Positions 21,901-33,147 of a stretch of DNA of 64,000 nucleotides are shown in pieces (positions within the stretch are counted from its first letter, which is position 1; every line of letters begins with the position of its first letter). The translations under genes and the position numbers were made by a program. The DNA comes from Acanthaster planci (Eukaryota > Echinodermata > Asteroidea > Valvatida > Acanthasteridae), in assembly GCF_001949145.1 (NCBI RefSeq), contig NW_019091364.1, positions 3,741,964-3,805,963 of the forward strand, written 5' to 3'. Under the pieces are notes generated by a model, which saw nothing but the letters and a program-made list of their open reading frames with translations, made no database searches and was not told the origin of the DNA.

Positions 21901-24900
21901 TGTTTTTATTATTTGGTATTTATTCATTTCTGGTAATGACACCAAGGATTCCTCAAAAGCGCCCTAGGCACTGTAGCTCGCAACCCTTAAGAAACCTGTA
22001 GAGAGGAGACAGTGAGAAGCAGTTACAGTTTTTAGAGGTGGGAAGAAAACCCGAGAGGAATATTCTGGGTAAAACCCATAGAATCAGGTAGGGACTGAAA
22101 ACCCAATCCACATGTGGACCGGGCCGGGATTCGAACCCGAGCCGCAGAGGTGGAAGGTTAGGAAAGAGTCACTATGCCAACCCCACTCCCAGTGTGAATT
22201 TGGAACTCAAAATACAGACTCATTGACAGTACTGCACAAAACAAGAGAAGATTGTTAACGTTTAACCAATAGAGGGTTTGCATGGCTGCCATCTTGCTAG
22301 CCGGTGCTTTTGTTCCACAAGGTAAACACAAAGGGAGCTTTCCTGTGGGACAAAAGAAATACATCTGTTATGGTGCCCTTAATTGACCACATTGTACCCT
22401 ATTCATTATGTATGCATAAGTTGAATAGGTCACATGTATTACATTTCAACAGAGCACAACCAGTATCTTTGTCATGATTCCAATTCAATTCAATTCAAAA
22501 ACAACATTTGTTTCCATACTTTCATTAACATATGAATAAAAAAGTACATGTAAAGTAAACCATGAATACAATGTAATATGACAAGAGAAAATAGAAAAAA
22601 ATTGAAAAGATAGAAAGTATGATGCTGTCCTGAAATACTAAGGATGTGACACAGGAAGAGTGCTCTTATCTGCAGGCTAATGCTTTACCAACTGTGTAAG
22701 ACCAGCATATGACAGGCTCTAAAACAAAAGCAATGGCTAAACTTTCCTTTGAATAAATATTTAAACATGACTCATAAGCAATGGAAGTTACTCTTCTTGT
22801 GTAGACATGTAGGTACACGTTCAGTGAGATTTGATCTTCTGTTTTTACCGAGTACTGAAGGGTGACGTCATTTGAACCAGGAAGTGTAGTGTAAGCGAAT
22901 GGAGTATGCGGGCTCATTGATTCGTACGCGTGCTCATTGATTCGTACGCTGGTTCTCGTGCTGATGCCTTTCACACGCAAAATTGTGTGTGGGACGTATT
23001 CACTTTGGTATTCTGTAGCAACGCAGCAAGCTTTTGCAGCCAAGTGCACATAAAAATCGAAAGTCTTATTTCATTCTTTTTTCCAGAATGACAAGTCATC
23101 TGGGGATATTAAAGTCATTGGTGGAGACAATCTCTCAAATCTTGAAGGCAAGGATGTCCTCATTGTTGAGGTGAGAAATGAGATACTTGTGTTTTAACAT
23201 TTTGATTGCAGATTGTGTTTGCTTGACAAAACCATTAGAGAAAAGATCCATATTTGTTTACATGTTTAAAGGGTTTGCTTGGCATATACATCCCTGTTGC
23301 GTATTTCTTGATCGTGCTTGTACGTAAAATTCTCACTGAATGCCCTTTTTTTGCCAGCAAACACGATGATGTACGTTCATTTGGTGGTATCTGGTCCGAC
23401 AGGGAACAAGAAAGGGCATGCTTTGCAGGAACTTGTTCTAGCTTATGGGACTGAATATCTGCAATCAACTTAAAAATTACTGGGAAACCTCGTTTTCAGT
23501 GAGACACCAGTGACATTTTTGGTTCATTTTCACATATTCTTTTTTCAGTTTTTGTCACATAGTCACTTTCTGTGACTCCCTCGGACAAATTATTGTGTGC
23601 GATAAATGCCATGCACTCATGAAATAATTGGAAAACATCCACATTTTACATTTCTTTTTACAGTACGCCAACAACTTTAATTTCCTTACTTCAAATAAAG
23701 CGATCGAGTATGTTCCAAAGATGAACAAATAAACCCCCAGATAATTATGTGCAGTTTCCTTTAATGATATTAATGTCAGTATGTTTTCAGTCCAAGATGT
23801 TTAACTTTCTAAAGAGGACTCTACCCCCTCTATAAAAAGACAACTTTTCAAATTTCACCACCCACGAAGTAAGTTAAAATTTACCATCAAAATTCAAATT
23901 TCACCAGTACCAGATTGAAATAAATTTCGCAGTAATTTAACCTCTTATATGATTATGACATCACAAGTCCATCAACTCATAAATGAAAATCTCGACTATG
24001 AACGCATTGGATCCAGACACCACATTTTCCTTCAATTCACTGCACAACATTACCACAAATTACAACTTCCATCAGTTTATAAATGCTCTTAATTCTGGAT
24101 CCACTGAACTCTCAAACCTCATTCAATACTTTAATTTATTCAATTGCCATATCCTCTCTGGATCCATCAATCTACTTCTGTCTGCCTCTACCTCTAACTT
24201 CAGAATTCATTTAAGTTTCCCTATAAACACGGTTCAGTTTCACTGAGGTTTCACCGGGATTTATATTCCAACTGTATCAATTCTCCAGGTCCATTTACAA
24301 GGTTTTTACTTTCACAAAATTTTTGCCGCTTTCAGTCTCACTTCTATCAGCCCTTCCATTGGGAACTCTGCTGAAATGTCCCTGTCACAACCTAAAACAG
24401 TTCAGTTCTTACACGGAGAAGCCAAATCCAACTAGGAAGAGCCACGGCCCTGTTGGCTCAAAGTGGTCCCTTTCATGTCCCTTTCCTATAGACTGTCTCC
24501 TCCAGGTTAGTGCAGTCTACAGTGCCCCAGCATCAACTGGTGAAAGCTTTCTTCTATGGGCTTAGATTCTCCAATCCCCAAATCTTAAGTGCCATCTAAA
24601 AGAGTAATGTGTCAATATCTGATTTACTCTCTCTGCACTAAGTGAATTATTTTCTGAACGACATTTGGCCGTACTACAATCACAATGGTACAGTTGGAGT
24701 AAATTAAAACAAGATATTTGTAAAATTAGGCTGAAGCTTTTACTTACGGTTAGGAGATTTTCTACCCGTTTTAAGAAAGGCAGCAGAGATTGTTTGTCTG
24801 GAAATGCTGCTTAGTATCAGCAATCTTAAACAAGGAAACATGGACCTTGTCACAGCTAATAAAAAACTGCTGTAGGCAAATCAAGCTCCTGCTATCAAGT

Positions 24901-27900
24901 GGATTCAGATCCTCAACTGACTGGACCGCACCCCAAGAAAAACTGGCAAGAATGTTCACACTTGACTGACCAGACTAACCATGGCGCACTCGACAAAAGA
25001 TGCATACATGTACCATTTGCACACACACACACAGCCACTACCACTTGTCTTTCCTAATATGGTTGTGTTCACTGGACTGCGAAAAACACACACAGAAATC
25101 CGGACTGAACTATTGACCAATGAGAATCGGGGAAACATAGACACACAGAGATTGGATTTTTCAAGAGACTTATTCACAGCACGGGGAAGAAAATATGAGC
25201 GAACTGTTTACTAAAAGGAAAAAATACAAGTAAAATGTGACAGTTTTTTTCCTTTTTTTTTCTTTGAGTTGTTCCTTTTTACCTGTCACTGGTACCCTGC
25301 TACCTTCATGTATGTATGGGTTCAGTAATATGCACAGAATGCAGCCACTGTAAACAACATTAATTGGTTAATGACATTGTGCAATCCTCCAGCACTGTTG
25401 TGGAGAAAGAAATAAAAAAGGACCATAAAATAGTTTTTGTTGGGGGGGGGATTGAAATGATCCATTGCAGTTTGCAAGTTAGCTACACCCTTAGGTAGTC
25501 CTATGAAATTTTGTACATTGAGTTCCATTTGTCCTAGATTTTGCTCATCCTGCCTCCATTTTTGTATGGATACATGTATAACATGTAATTAGACAATATT
25601 TCACAAGCTTTGATGCAGCTCTACAGTAGTTGGTCAATTATGTCCTGTCTGGGTGTGACTGTACATGGCCTTTAAAATATTTGCTATGTATATCAATCAT
25701 ATTGCATCTGGCAATTTTCAGTTGTACATGGGTAATTCTAGAAATCAGGGGTCCAAAAGTGTAACATTTTCATGTCTCTGTTCCATCTGACCTTTGTTAT
25801 TTGACATGGAAATATCACTGGAATTGATTTCAAACTATTACCATTTGTTTAGCGGGTAATTTGCATTAGTTCATCACTTTTGAAAATTAGAAAATGTGTT
25901 CTGAACCTACAAATTCATATGTCAGATGTGATAGGGACACACAAAAAATGGACCCCTAATTTCTAGACTTACCCACATGTGTGTTTAACATTCTGCAGTG
26001 CAACTCTTCTTTTTGTACCTAGGACATTGTGGATACAGGGAACACCATGCAGAAATTGCTCAAGTTGATTGGAGAGTACAAGCCGGCTCTGGTCAAGGTT
26101 GTGAGTCTTCTGGTGAAGAGGACGCCACGGAGTGTTGGCTACAGGCCAGACTGTAAGTGGGAAAAGCAGGGGAGAGCCATACCCTTGGATATAGTTTGTC
26201 TGTCCGGGGGTCCATATGGTGCATCCATTTCTATTCACCGTGAAGAACACAAAATTGAGAGCATATCTACATGTAGGCTTTGCAGATAACAGCTGGTTAC
26301 TTCATGTAAAAATGTAGCATATTTATGTAAATATGGTTTGGGCCATTATTTTTTTGAGATTGTACGTTGGCATTTGTTTTTCGTTTTTTCATGTCCACTG
26401 GGGCCCAAACAATTAATGACTCCCCTCCATTCCTACCTACCCTATTTGGACGGTTCTCCAGTGGGGTACATTTCGGGAAAATGTGAAATGGGAAATAAAG
26501 AAAGAAAAGGAATGTTTCTATTTCATTGTGAATGTGGTGCCAAGAGAGGTTCATCATAGTTATTAACCCTAACAGTCATTTGAAGCAAGATATGGGACGG
26601 AGAGAACCCCCCCTCACCTTTGTGTTGGTCATTGTTTGACCAACACAAATCTCAGGAATTCTTTACAGACTTCTAGGGGGGATGTGTTAGGTAACAATAG
26701 TCTACAGGGTGTATAGGGATTGCACAGGTAAGGAAGGGTACCCCTCCGTCCCATATTTGCCTGGTATACCAACAGTCCTCAGTCCTCCAACAGGTGACGG
26801 ATTGAGGACTGTTAGGGTTAATGCATGCAACTAGTACCTTCCAAAGTGTTGGTTACTTCATTCGATACATGTACCCGCCACCCAACCTCTCTTGCTGTTG
26901 TTATTTTGTGCCAATTAACACTAACCGCACCACTAAACTAACATTAAAAACAGTGCCAAAAATGCTAACGACTTTCCCAAATTTCAGATGCTATGCATCA
27001 TTTGTAATGGGAAGCCGAACTACCATCATGTGGGAGGGGGGCTTAGAGTGTCAGAGAAATTCGGACTTGAGCACTTACCATTCAGTTCTGCATTTCCTTT
27101 TGGTTTGTTTTGTTTATTAGTGTCTTTGTTTGACGTGTCCTGAGGGCAGAGGGGCAAAAACAATTTTTGGCGGGTGCAGGTTTTGCTTTTACACAATTTA
27201 CAAAGTTTTACAGAAAACTTTAAAACTAGTGATGAGAAGTCTTTGCGTTTCCTACATATTGTAAACAATGCAAATACATGTACACTGTATGTGCATGGGC
27301 TCAGCACTAAGGGTTATCAGTTTTGAAGAATTGCTGGATAATTTCAGCTCCTGCGAATTTCACTGCAAATCGTTTGTGATGTCAACTTTGCTTCACTTTT
27401 GCATTTGCTTGAAGAACACTCAGACTTTTTAATCCTCGAGGACACTGGAGACTGGTCTCGATTTGTTTTGGCGCAGAACCACAAAAAGAGCCGCAGTTGC
27501 TTGCACAATGCATCCAAAAACAGAATAACAGAACTCAGTGTTTTGCAATCTATCTTTTGGAAAAAGGGGTGCACGCCTACATGGAGATGATCAATCGTGC
27601 AGTGAACGAATGGAGCTATGTACTTCAAGTTTAACTGTCCTTGGCCCCAGTTACATGTTTTTGCATATTGAATGGACAACCATTAGTCACTGAAGGATGT
27701 GGTCCCCCTGTTGTGTGTTTTCAACACCAAGACCATAACAGTACGGGAAAGACAGTTTCCTAATGCAGTCCTTATTGTTTTAACTGAATGGGAAATATTG
27801 ATTTAATATTTTGGTGTAATTCCAGATATTGGCTTTGAGGTTCCTGATAAGTTTGTTGTTGGCTATGCACTGGACTTCAATGAATACTTCAGAGATCTAA

Positions 27901-28626
27901 GTGTGAGTACCCTGGGTAGAGATTTCCATTGCTGATTTGTTTTTAGGTGCATAAACATGACTTGAAAGGAAACCTTAAACTTGTTTATAAGGGACAGCAA
28001 GTTGTTTATTAGTCTATTTGAAGTATGGCAGGCACAAAAGGTGGGCTCTATTTGAAGTGGTTAAATTTTGAGCAAACAGAAAATATTTTACCCAAACCAA
28101 TGCGTGCTTCAAATAGGTTATCTGTAACTCTTACGAGAATGAACTCAACAACTCAGTTGTGTACTTAAGTCTTGCTGCAAGTTTCAAATAGCGCCCTCTG
28201 GAATTGTTGGAATTCCTGTCTTCACACAGCAGTGGCCCTTAAAGAAAATATTCCCATAACGTGACCCAGTGAGGTGGCAAAATTGAGCCCCAGAATTTGT
28301 TCCCCACCGTGAATCTAATGAAAGGAAAAGCAGGTATGTTGGGTTGTCTCATTTACACGTAAAAAAAAAATCACCTAATTTGGTAATATTACTGGAGGGC
28401 AATATTTTCAAATCACTGATACGTTGTCAAATGCTTATTTACGAAGCCAAGTGCATTCTCTTTAATAGCTGATCCCAACAATACCTCTCAGTAAGGGAAA
28501 CGATGCTTCTGAGCAGCCTTTCTTGATAATATTTGCATTCCGTTTAATTTTGGTGTCTGACCTTTCATTGCTCAACAGCACATCTGCATCATCAATGAAG
28601 ATGGGAAGAAGAAATATGCCATTTAA
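18908..28626 (+). CDS. HPRT1: Hypoxanthine-guanine phosphoribosyltransferase, seven exons, complete
   Basis: Exons 18908-18925, 20626-20732, 21125-21308, 23087-23170, 26023-26152, 27826-27902 and 28579-28626 give 648 nt, 215 aa (human 218). The cytosolic enzyme salvages hypoxanthine and guanine to IMP and GMP using PRPP. Visible motifs are [11 protein letters not shown] and IPHG near the N terminus, VLKGGYKF (PPi loop, K65), the flexible loop LKSYEND, and the PRPP signature [13 protein letters not shown] with catalytic Asp 134. [12 protein letters not shown] has the purine-binding Lys 162, and [16 protein letters not shown] has stacking Phe 183 and Asp 190. Numbering is human minus 3. Exon sizes 107, 184, 77 and 48 equal human exons 2, 3, 8 and 9; human exons 4+5 (84) and 6+7 (130) are single exons here. 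Phe 183 and the other key residues are all present, so the product should be active. Confidence 0.97.
19728..20625. other. HPRT1 intron 1, 3' part, with a diverged hAT-like MITE
   Basis: Around 20010-20381 the sequence starts GGAGCTGTGCC, carries ATTCAGATATTCGG and GATCAAAT, and ends GAACTGGCTCCCT. This resembles the termini of the MITE at 7620-8056. It is probably a second, older copy; no target duplication is visible. Confidence 0.35.
20626..20732 (+). CDS. HPRT1: HPRT1 exon 2
   Basis: 107 nt, same size as human exon 2. Encodes [20 protein letters not shown] to HGVILD plus two bases of Arg. Acceptor CTTCCCAG, donor GTGAGA. Confidence 0.95.
21125..21308 (+). CDS. HPRT1: HPRT1 exon 3
   Basis: 184 nt, same size as human exon 3. 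Encodes TERLARD, the VLKGGYKF loop, the LNRNSERSI block and DFIRLKSYE. The donor is the weak GTTTGT, so read-through would add VCNGAKD and then a stop at 21384. Confidence 0.95.
21950..22195 (-). mobile_element. tRNA-derived SINE in HPRT1 intron 3
   Basis: On the minus strand, an A-box-like TGGCATAGTGAC (22179-22168) is followed about 42 bases later by a B box GGTTCGAATCC (22137-22127). Behind it is a SINE-like body (GGGTTTTCAGTCCCTACCTG, then TTTTCTTCCCACC). This is the layout of a pol III tRNA-related SINE inserted antisense to HPRT1. Ends estimated. Confidence 0.65.
22283..22357. repeat. Small palindromic element, copy A (HPRT1 intron 3)
   Basis: CTTTTGTTCCACAAGG is mirrored by CCTGTGGGACAAAAG about 20 bases later. 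The whole ~75 bp matches, in reverse complement, the element at 43638-43733. Confidence 0.5.
23087..23170 (+). CDS. HPRT1: HPRT1 exon 4 (human exons 4+5)
   Basis: 84 nt from acceptor TTTCCAG to donor GTGAGA. Encodes [18 protein letters not shown] to DVLIVE. Its length equals human exon 4 (66) plus exon 5 (18), so the intron between those is absent. Confidence 0.95.
26023..26152 (+). CDS. HPRT1: HPRT1 exon 5 (human exons 6+7)
   Basis: 130 nt from acceptor GTACCTAG to donor GTAAGT. Encodes [10 protein letters not shown] to SVGYRPD plus one base. Its length equals human exon 6 (83) plus exon 7 (47). Confidence 0.95.
26563..26821. mobile_element. piggyBac-like MITE with TTAA ends (HPRT1 intron 5)
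   Basis: 259 bp flanked by TTAA on both sides. The inverted ends are TTAACCCTAACAGTC and GACTGTTAGGGTTAA. Subterminal blocks (ATATGGGACGGAG and its reverse complement) extend the palindrome. TTAA duplication with CCCT-starting ends is the piggyBac pattern. No transposase frame. Confidence 0.7.
27826..27902 (+). CDS. HPRT1: HPRT1 exon 6
   Basis: 77 nt, same as human exon 8. Encodes [20 protein letters not shown] to RDLS with the purine-contacting Phe and Asp. Acceptor ATTCCAG, donor GTGAGT. Confidence 0.95.
28579..28626 (+). CDS. HPRT1: HPRT1 exon 7 (last)
   Basis: 48 nt after acceptor CTCAACAG. Encodes [15 protein letters not shown] then TAA, like the human C terminus (human exon 9 coding part is also 48 nt). 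Confidence 0.95.
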   Translation, partial: HICIINEDGKKKYAI

Positions 28627-28771
28627 AACGAAGGGCGTTATATTTCTGCTGTTGATGTGTACATCTGTGGTCTGCAGCTGTTGCTGTATTCCCAGTAGAA
28701 GAGGGGTAATTAATACAGATTAATACTTTGATCTTAACTGAAATAATTTATATTTACATTCGTCTTTATCT

Positions 28772-28830
28772 TTAACCCTAACAGTCCCATTCAGTATAAT
28801 TTTACATACACCCCTGAGAGTTAGGGTTAA
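28772..28830. mobile_element. 59-bp TTAA mini-element
   Basis: Starts TTAACCCTAACAGTCCC and ends GAGAGTTAGGGTTAA, the same ends as the 259-bp MITE at 26563-26821 with the centre almost completely lost. Lies just past the HPRT1 stop codon. Confidence 0.6.
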
Positions 28831-28863
28831 TGAGGTAATTTGAATGTAAGGATGATATCTGCA

Positions 28864-29268
28864 AAAGCCCTGTAGTGCCAACGAGTATGTATTTTCAAAA
28901 GTGAAGTATATTTTGTCGAAGTCCGCTTTTAGGAGAGATATTTTTTCCAACTTCGCTTTTACATTTTTTTCCAAAGTTCATTTGTTCGAGACATACATTC
29001 TCCAGTTTGTTTTGATGAGATCTATAGTTAGAAACATTTTTTCTATTTTTGGTAACAAATCGTTTTTACGAGATATTTTGGATGAAGTTTTGTTTTTCAT
29101 GAAATATATTATTTTCAAGTTAAGTTTCAGGAGATATACATTGACAGGTTGGGATTTATTTCTCACAAAAACAAACTTCAAAAAATATAACTCATATATA
29201 ACGAACTTAAAAAAAAGGATACTTCACTTTTTGAAAATATATGTATAAACTTCACTCCAGGGCTTTCC
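28864..29268. repeat. Foldback element with internal degenerate tandem units
   Basis: The ends are an imperfect inverted repeat of about 47 bp: AAAGCCCTGTAGTG with ATTTTCAAAAGTGAAGTAT on the left, mirrored by ATACTTCACTTTTTGAAAAT and CACTCCAGGGCTTT on the right. In between are T-rich degenerate units around GAGATATATTTT and AAGTTTGTTTT. Confidence 0.5.
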
Positions 29269-32006
29269 TAGATTTCTTTTTCACTTCATGAGCTCATTCA
29301 ACGGTAACAAAGTCTTTAAGAGAACTTTGATCTTTATTATTAAAGAATGAACAGATAACCGTATATTCTGCATTATTCTCCACAGGTATTCAGAATCTCT
29401 CAATTTTATTTTTGATTTCGGTTAGTATACATGTACATAAAGATAAAGACAAGAAATGCATATTGGGGAGTAATTTTTGTGTGCATTTTGGGCATTATAC
29501 TCGGCTGCCAGCGTAAGTATTTGTATAAATATTCTTCTGAATGCAAGAGACATTGTACATGAAGCATCTGACTGGCTCTTTGACATAACAATGCAGCAAC
29601 GTTTATGTAACTAGGGCATTGGGGGAGGGGGGTAGGGACCATGCCCCTCCCCTAAGAGGGCCGTGTTTCAAGTAAAGGAAAGGCAGTGTTTTGGGTCTAC
29701 ATGTAATTCCACTTCTCTTCCTACCAAAAGCGTGTAGAGCCCCCAAATGGAACCTGGTCTATTAGGAAGGCCTTAACAGGTTGCGAGAAAAATGTGAAAT
29801 TGTTTGGCGCCCCATCTCTGGAAATTTGGCACTGGATCCGTCTATACTTTTATGCTGTCGACTGTAATGCGGGACTCAAAAAAAACCAAAGCCATCTATC
29901 ACAACATTTTGTAAAGAAGCAGAAGATGGGGAAGGTAGTTACCTCAGTCACCGTAAGATTACGTGATATTTCATGTCCCTCATTTTTTGGGTCCGATTCC
30001 TGCACAGCAAGTTTGGAAAAACTCCAGACAGTTTATGTCAGCAAAAGAGTGAACTGTGTTGCTAAACCGTCCGTATGTAGAATTGAGGGAAATGGTACAC
30101 ACTGCCCCCTTGTCACTACACGAGATGCATCAGTCATTCCAAAAGTTCCCGTGTTCGCCAACCCGAATTAGTACTTCTTTTCAGCCTAGCTACGTGGATC
30201 TTGAAAGTGTGGTATTGTAGTCTTCAGAATGTCGTGTAATTTGCTGACGTCGACCCCAAGAGTAAAAAATAGTCTCTTTTAAATATAAATATTTTAGTTG
30301 CAACCTACTTCAGGATTCTCTGTTTGTTTGAGTTGAATTGAGTTGGAGTGCTACGTCCATTTTCAATTGTCGTCCAACAGTGAACGCTGTTTGTAAATGA
30401 AACAAAAAAACGTGTATGAATGTCATTTTACAATAAAAACATTCGCCTGTTGTGAAAGGCCTGTGCTGCGTGTACAAGATCTGCATCTGCATGTTTTAGA
30501 TGTACTTGTATGTCAAAAATATTTTTCAAAGTACGGTAAATGCTATATTATGCCCCATAGTGAGGATAGAATAGACCGATTGTGCCCGCTAAATCACGTG
30601 TCCTAGAGGCCTAGTGAGAGTCGCCCCCATAGCAAAGTGTGTTTTGAGTGTAATTTACAAACAATAGAGCCGATGTACGGTAAAGTACCCAGCACGTAGT
30701 CACGGTGCCCACCGCCGGTTTTGTTCTTGGTAAATGATACTTTTGAAACACTCTGACTTTGGTGGACGCCATGTTTATTAATGTTTAATACCACTACAGG
30801 TCACGTGAGTTAGAGGGCGCGATTGATTTATTAGTGCTTAGTGCTTGGGGCCGGGGATTGGGATGAAGTGAGCTGAATTTTCTGGGGCATTTGGTCAAGT
30901 AAATGACTTCGTTTAGGACATTTATCTAAAAGGTTGGAAGTTCTTTGACAGTGGCTAGAAATTCTCTCTGGATTTTTAGAGAACGGTTACATTTAAGCCA
31001 GCCAGTCATAGAGCCGAGGAGCACGTGTCCGAAACCTGGTGTTGAGGGCGCTCTGTTCATAGTAATATAAACGGTGCCCTTGGAAAGCCAGAAATTGACT
31101 GGAGGGATGAAAAGATAATTGCCTTACTAATGGCAGTATCTTTTCATCATAGCTGCTATGTAAAAAATTATATGTAAGGCACTTGTGTATGTTGGAGACA
31201 TCCATGCAATAACCACATGATGAGAAGACCCACCTTTCTGATGTGTTTGCGTAAGTTGTAGGTAATATTATTTAACAGACCGTCACTTCAGTGGTTGGCT
31301 GCCCAACGTTCAGCATCTGTAAATTCATAACTTTTTAAATTCTCCAAGTTGTCATGTTGTTTGCGTGCATGTGTGCTAAGCAATAAACTGAAACCGCTCT
31401 TCATCGAAAAGTACATTTGATACGTGTAGAGTGCTATTTACAGTAATACCAAGCAGGCTGAATGTAAATTGAATTGCAGAAGAAATAAATGCACGCAAGG
31501 TCAGCCTTTGCTACCTAATATCGCTTGACATGGTTTAAGTATCTGGTATGTCGAGCAATGTGACCGTGACAACGTTTGTCACGTGATCTGTCATGCAAAC
31601 AATGAAAATGGCATCCCGCAGGTTCTCTGTGATACCATTAGTTGAAGTTTGCAAAGACGTCTTAGGGCAAGAGAGTTTGACGTTTTACTGAAATAAATTA
31701 CAAATACAACAATTGTACAATAACACTGACTACTAATGGTACAAGTAACGGTTTAGTCGAAGTAAACTACAATTGACGGAAATCGTACCCTGTAACACAA
31801 AACACATTCCAAATTCTAGTCCATCGCGAATTTCACACACATCACAAATTTCTTCCGACTTGTTTTCAAAGTGGAAGGTTTATATCGCAGTGCCATGAAT
31901 TGTTTCACTGTGTTACATGGAGTGCAAGGGAATTATTAGCAATGTCTTTTCAAAGTCACCGTACTTCAAGTTCACCTGGCAAAATGTACTTCAAGTGGAC
32001 TCCATC

Positions 32007-32162
32007 TCAAAGAGTGCACGGTTGACATTCGCAGCCTGACGGTTGCTGAAATTCGTCCATGAAATATTCACCAACAATCTGTTCGCCGTTGTTGGGATCG
32101 AAGCACGGTGATAGGATGACCGACTGTGTTATCATCTCTTTCTCTCGACAACAGGTGCATTT
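32007..32162 (-). CDS. Minus-strand bursicon-like gene, exon 2
   Basis: After acceptor CATATGTAG the exon encodes KCTCCREKEMITQSVILSPC, then FDPNNGEQIVGE and the ending PSGCECQPCTL, stop TGA (32009-32007). It supplies the CxCC and CxCxxC halves of the knot. 156 nt. Confidence 0.85.
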   Translation of the reverse strand, partial: KCTCCREKEMITQSVILSPCFDPNNGEQIVGEYFMDEFQQPSGCECQPCTL

Positions 32163-33147
32163 CTACATATGGATGAACGGTTAAAACCGGGAGGGGGCGT
32201 AATGGTGAATGGAAACGAAAGAAGTACATGTGCTTGGACGATTTATCGTTATGGAAGATCTCATGCATCTTGGATAGGCCCTATCCGAAATAAAGGCAAG
32301 GACTGATGTAAAACGATAACCTATGCAGATCAACAATTCCGTTGTGACGACATTGCACTGTTTCTCCTGAAACTCCGGACGTACTAGCGGCCGAATTGGT
32401 TCAGTCGTTGGTCGCCCATTACCTCGGAGCTCTCGAGGGTAACTGGCTCCCTGTAGCAGTGGGCTACATTTTGCAGGGGGTACTTAAAGAACCCTCATTA
32501 TCTGGAGGGGGACACTCAGTGGGTTCTGTCACAGTTAAAATAATGGCCAAGGTGTACTATCACCAGATTTGTTTTACTTGTCTAGTTTGTAAGCCCGGGA
32601 GATATGCTTCGAGGGGCGTACCCTCTTGCCATCCCCGTAGTTGCGCCACTGCCCTGCAGGTATATCTGAAATTCACGGAATGCATAAGGACTTCTATAAG
32701 AACCTCCCATAACTGAAGCTGCTTACATCACAATAAGAGGGGTAAAACTGCTGGTCATGGGCCAGTCACAAATAACATCAAGCATCAGTTTACAAAGAAT
32801 AACCTTTGCCGTAGTCATTTTGAACATTGACAGTTTGTGACTAGCATACGAGTTGCGATTGACTTGTGACGGATTTGCAATAAACTGATTACGACTTTGT
32901 AGAATACCTTGGTCAATCCTGCCGGATTGTAGATGGACGATGCAGTGAAGGAAGGACAGGCTCCATGGCAGGAAGACGCCGTGGCCGTGCCGAAGCACAC
33001 CGCTACCTGCCCGCTGGCCAGCACCACGTCTTTCTGTATTTCGATGCTCTGGAACGACAGGTTGCAGTCCCCCGGTTGGTAGGAGCGGGTACTGGGGACG
33101 AGGCATTGTAGGACGAGCAGACAGAGGAAGTACCCAGCACATTCCAT
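32007..33147 (-). CDS. Bursicon-family secreted cystine-knot protein (beta/partner-of-bursicon-like), two exons
   Basis: Exons 33147-32908 and 32162-32007 (GT-AG, phase 0) give 131 aa. A signal peptide MECAGYFLCLLVLQCLVPST ends near residue 22. The mature part has exactly 11 cysteines: 28, 51, 60, 64, 82, 84, 85, 100, 124, 126 and 129. The order C-x22-C-x8-CHGAC-x17-CTCC-x14-C-x23-CECQPC fits the bursicon family; the C-x8-C-x3-C and CC-x14-C spacings are those I remember for insect partner of bursicon (beta). One glycosylation sequon (NLS, 29). Bursicon subunits form dimers that activate LGR receptors (Rickets in insects); the echinoderm role is unknown. ATG at 33147 has a good context. It lies head to head with the related gene at 36722-41991. 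An alpha identity is not excluded. Confidence 0.85.
32908..33147 (-). CDS. Minus-strand bursicon-like gene, exon 1
   Basis: 240 nt from ATG to donor GTATTC. Encodes the signal peptide and the first four knot cysteines (CFGTATASSCHGAC), ending NPAGLTK in phase 0. Confidence 0.85.

Larger units (their letters stand above)
28627..32006. other. Convergent intergenic region between HPRT1 and the minus-strand bursicon-like gene
   Basis: Holds a 59-bp TTAA mini-element (28772-28830) and a foldback element (28864-29268). The longest frame (29794-30171, 125 aa plus strand) matches nothing I know and starts in intergenic-looking DNA. The rest has no recognisable feature. No clear AATAAA close to the HPRT1 stop was seen. 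Confidence 0.5.

Noticed and set aside
28901..29248. 115-aa plus-strand frame rich in Phe/Leu/Ile
   Set aside because: Lies wholly in the T-rich foldback repeat, with no start context or family match.
29794..30171. 125-aa plus-strand frame in HPRT1 downstream region
   Set aside because: No family match, no splice or promoter context I can see; kept only as an unrecognised frame in the intergenic note.
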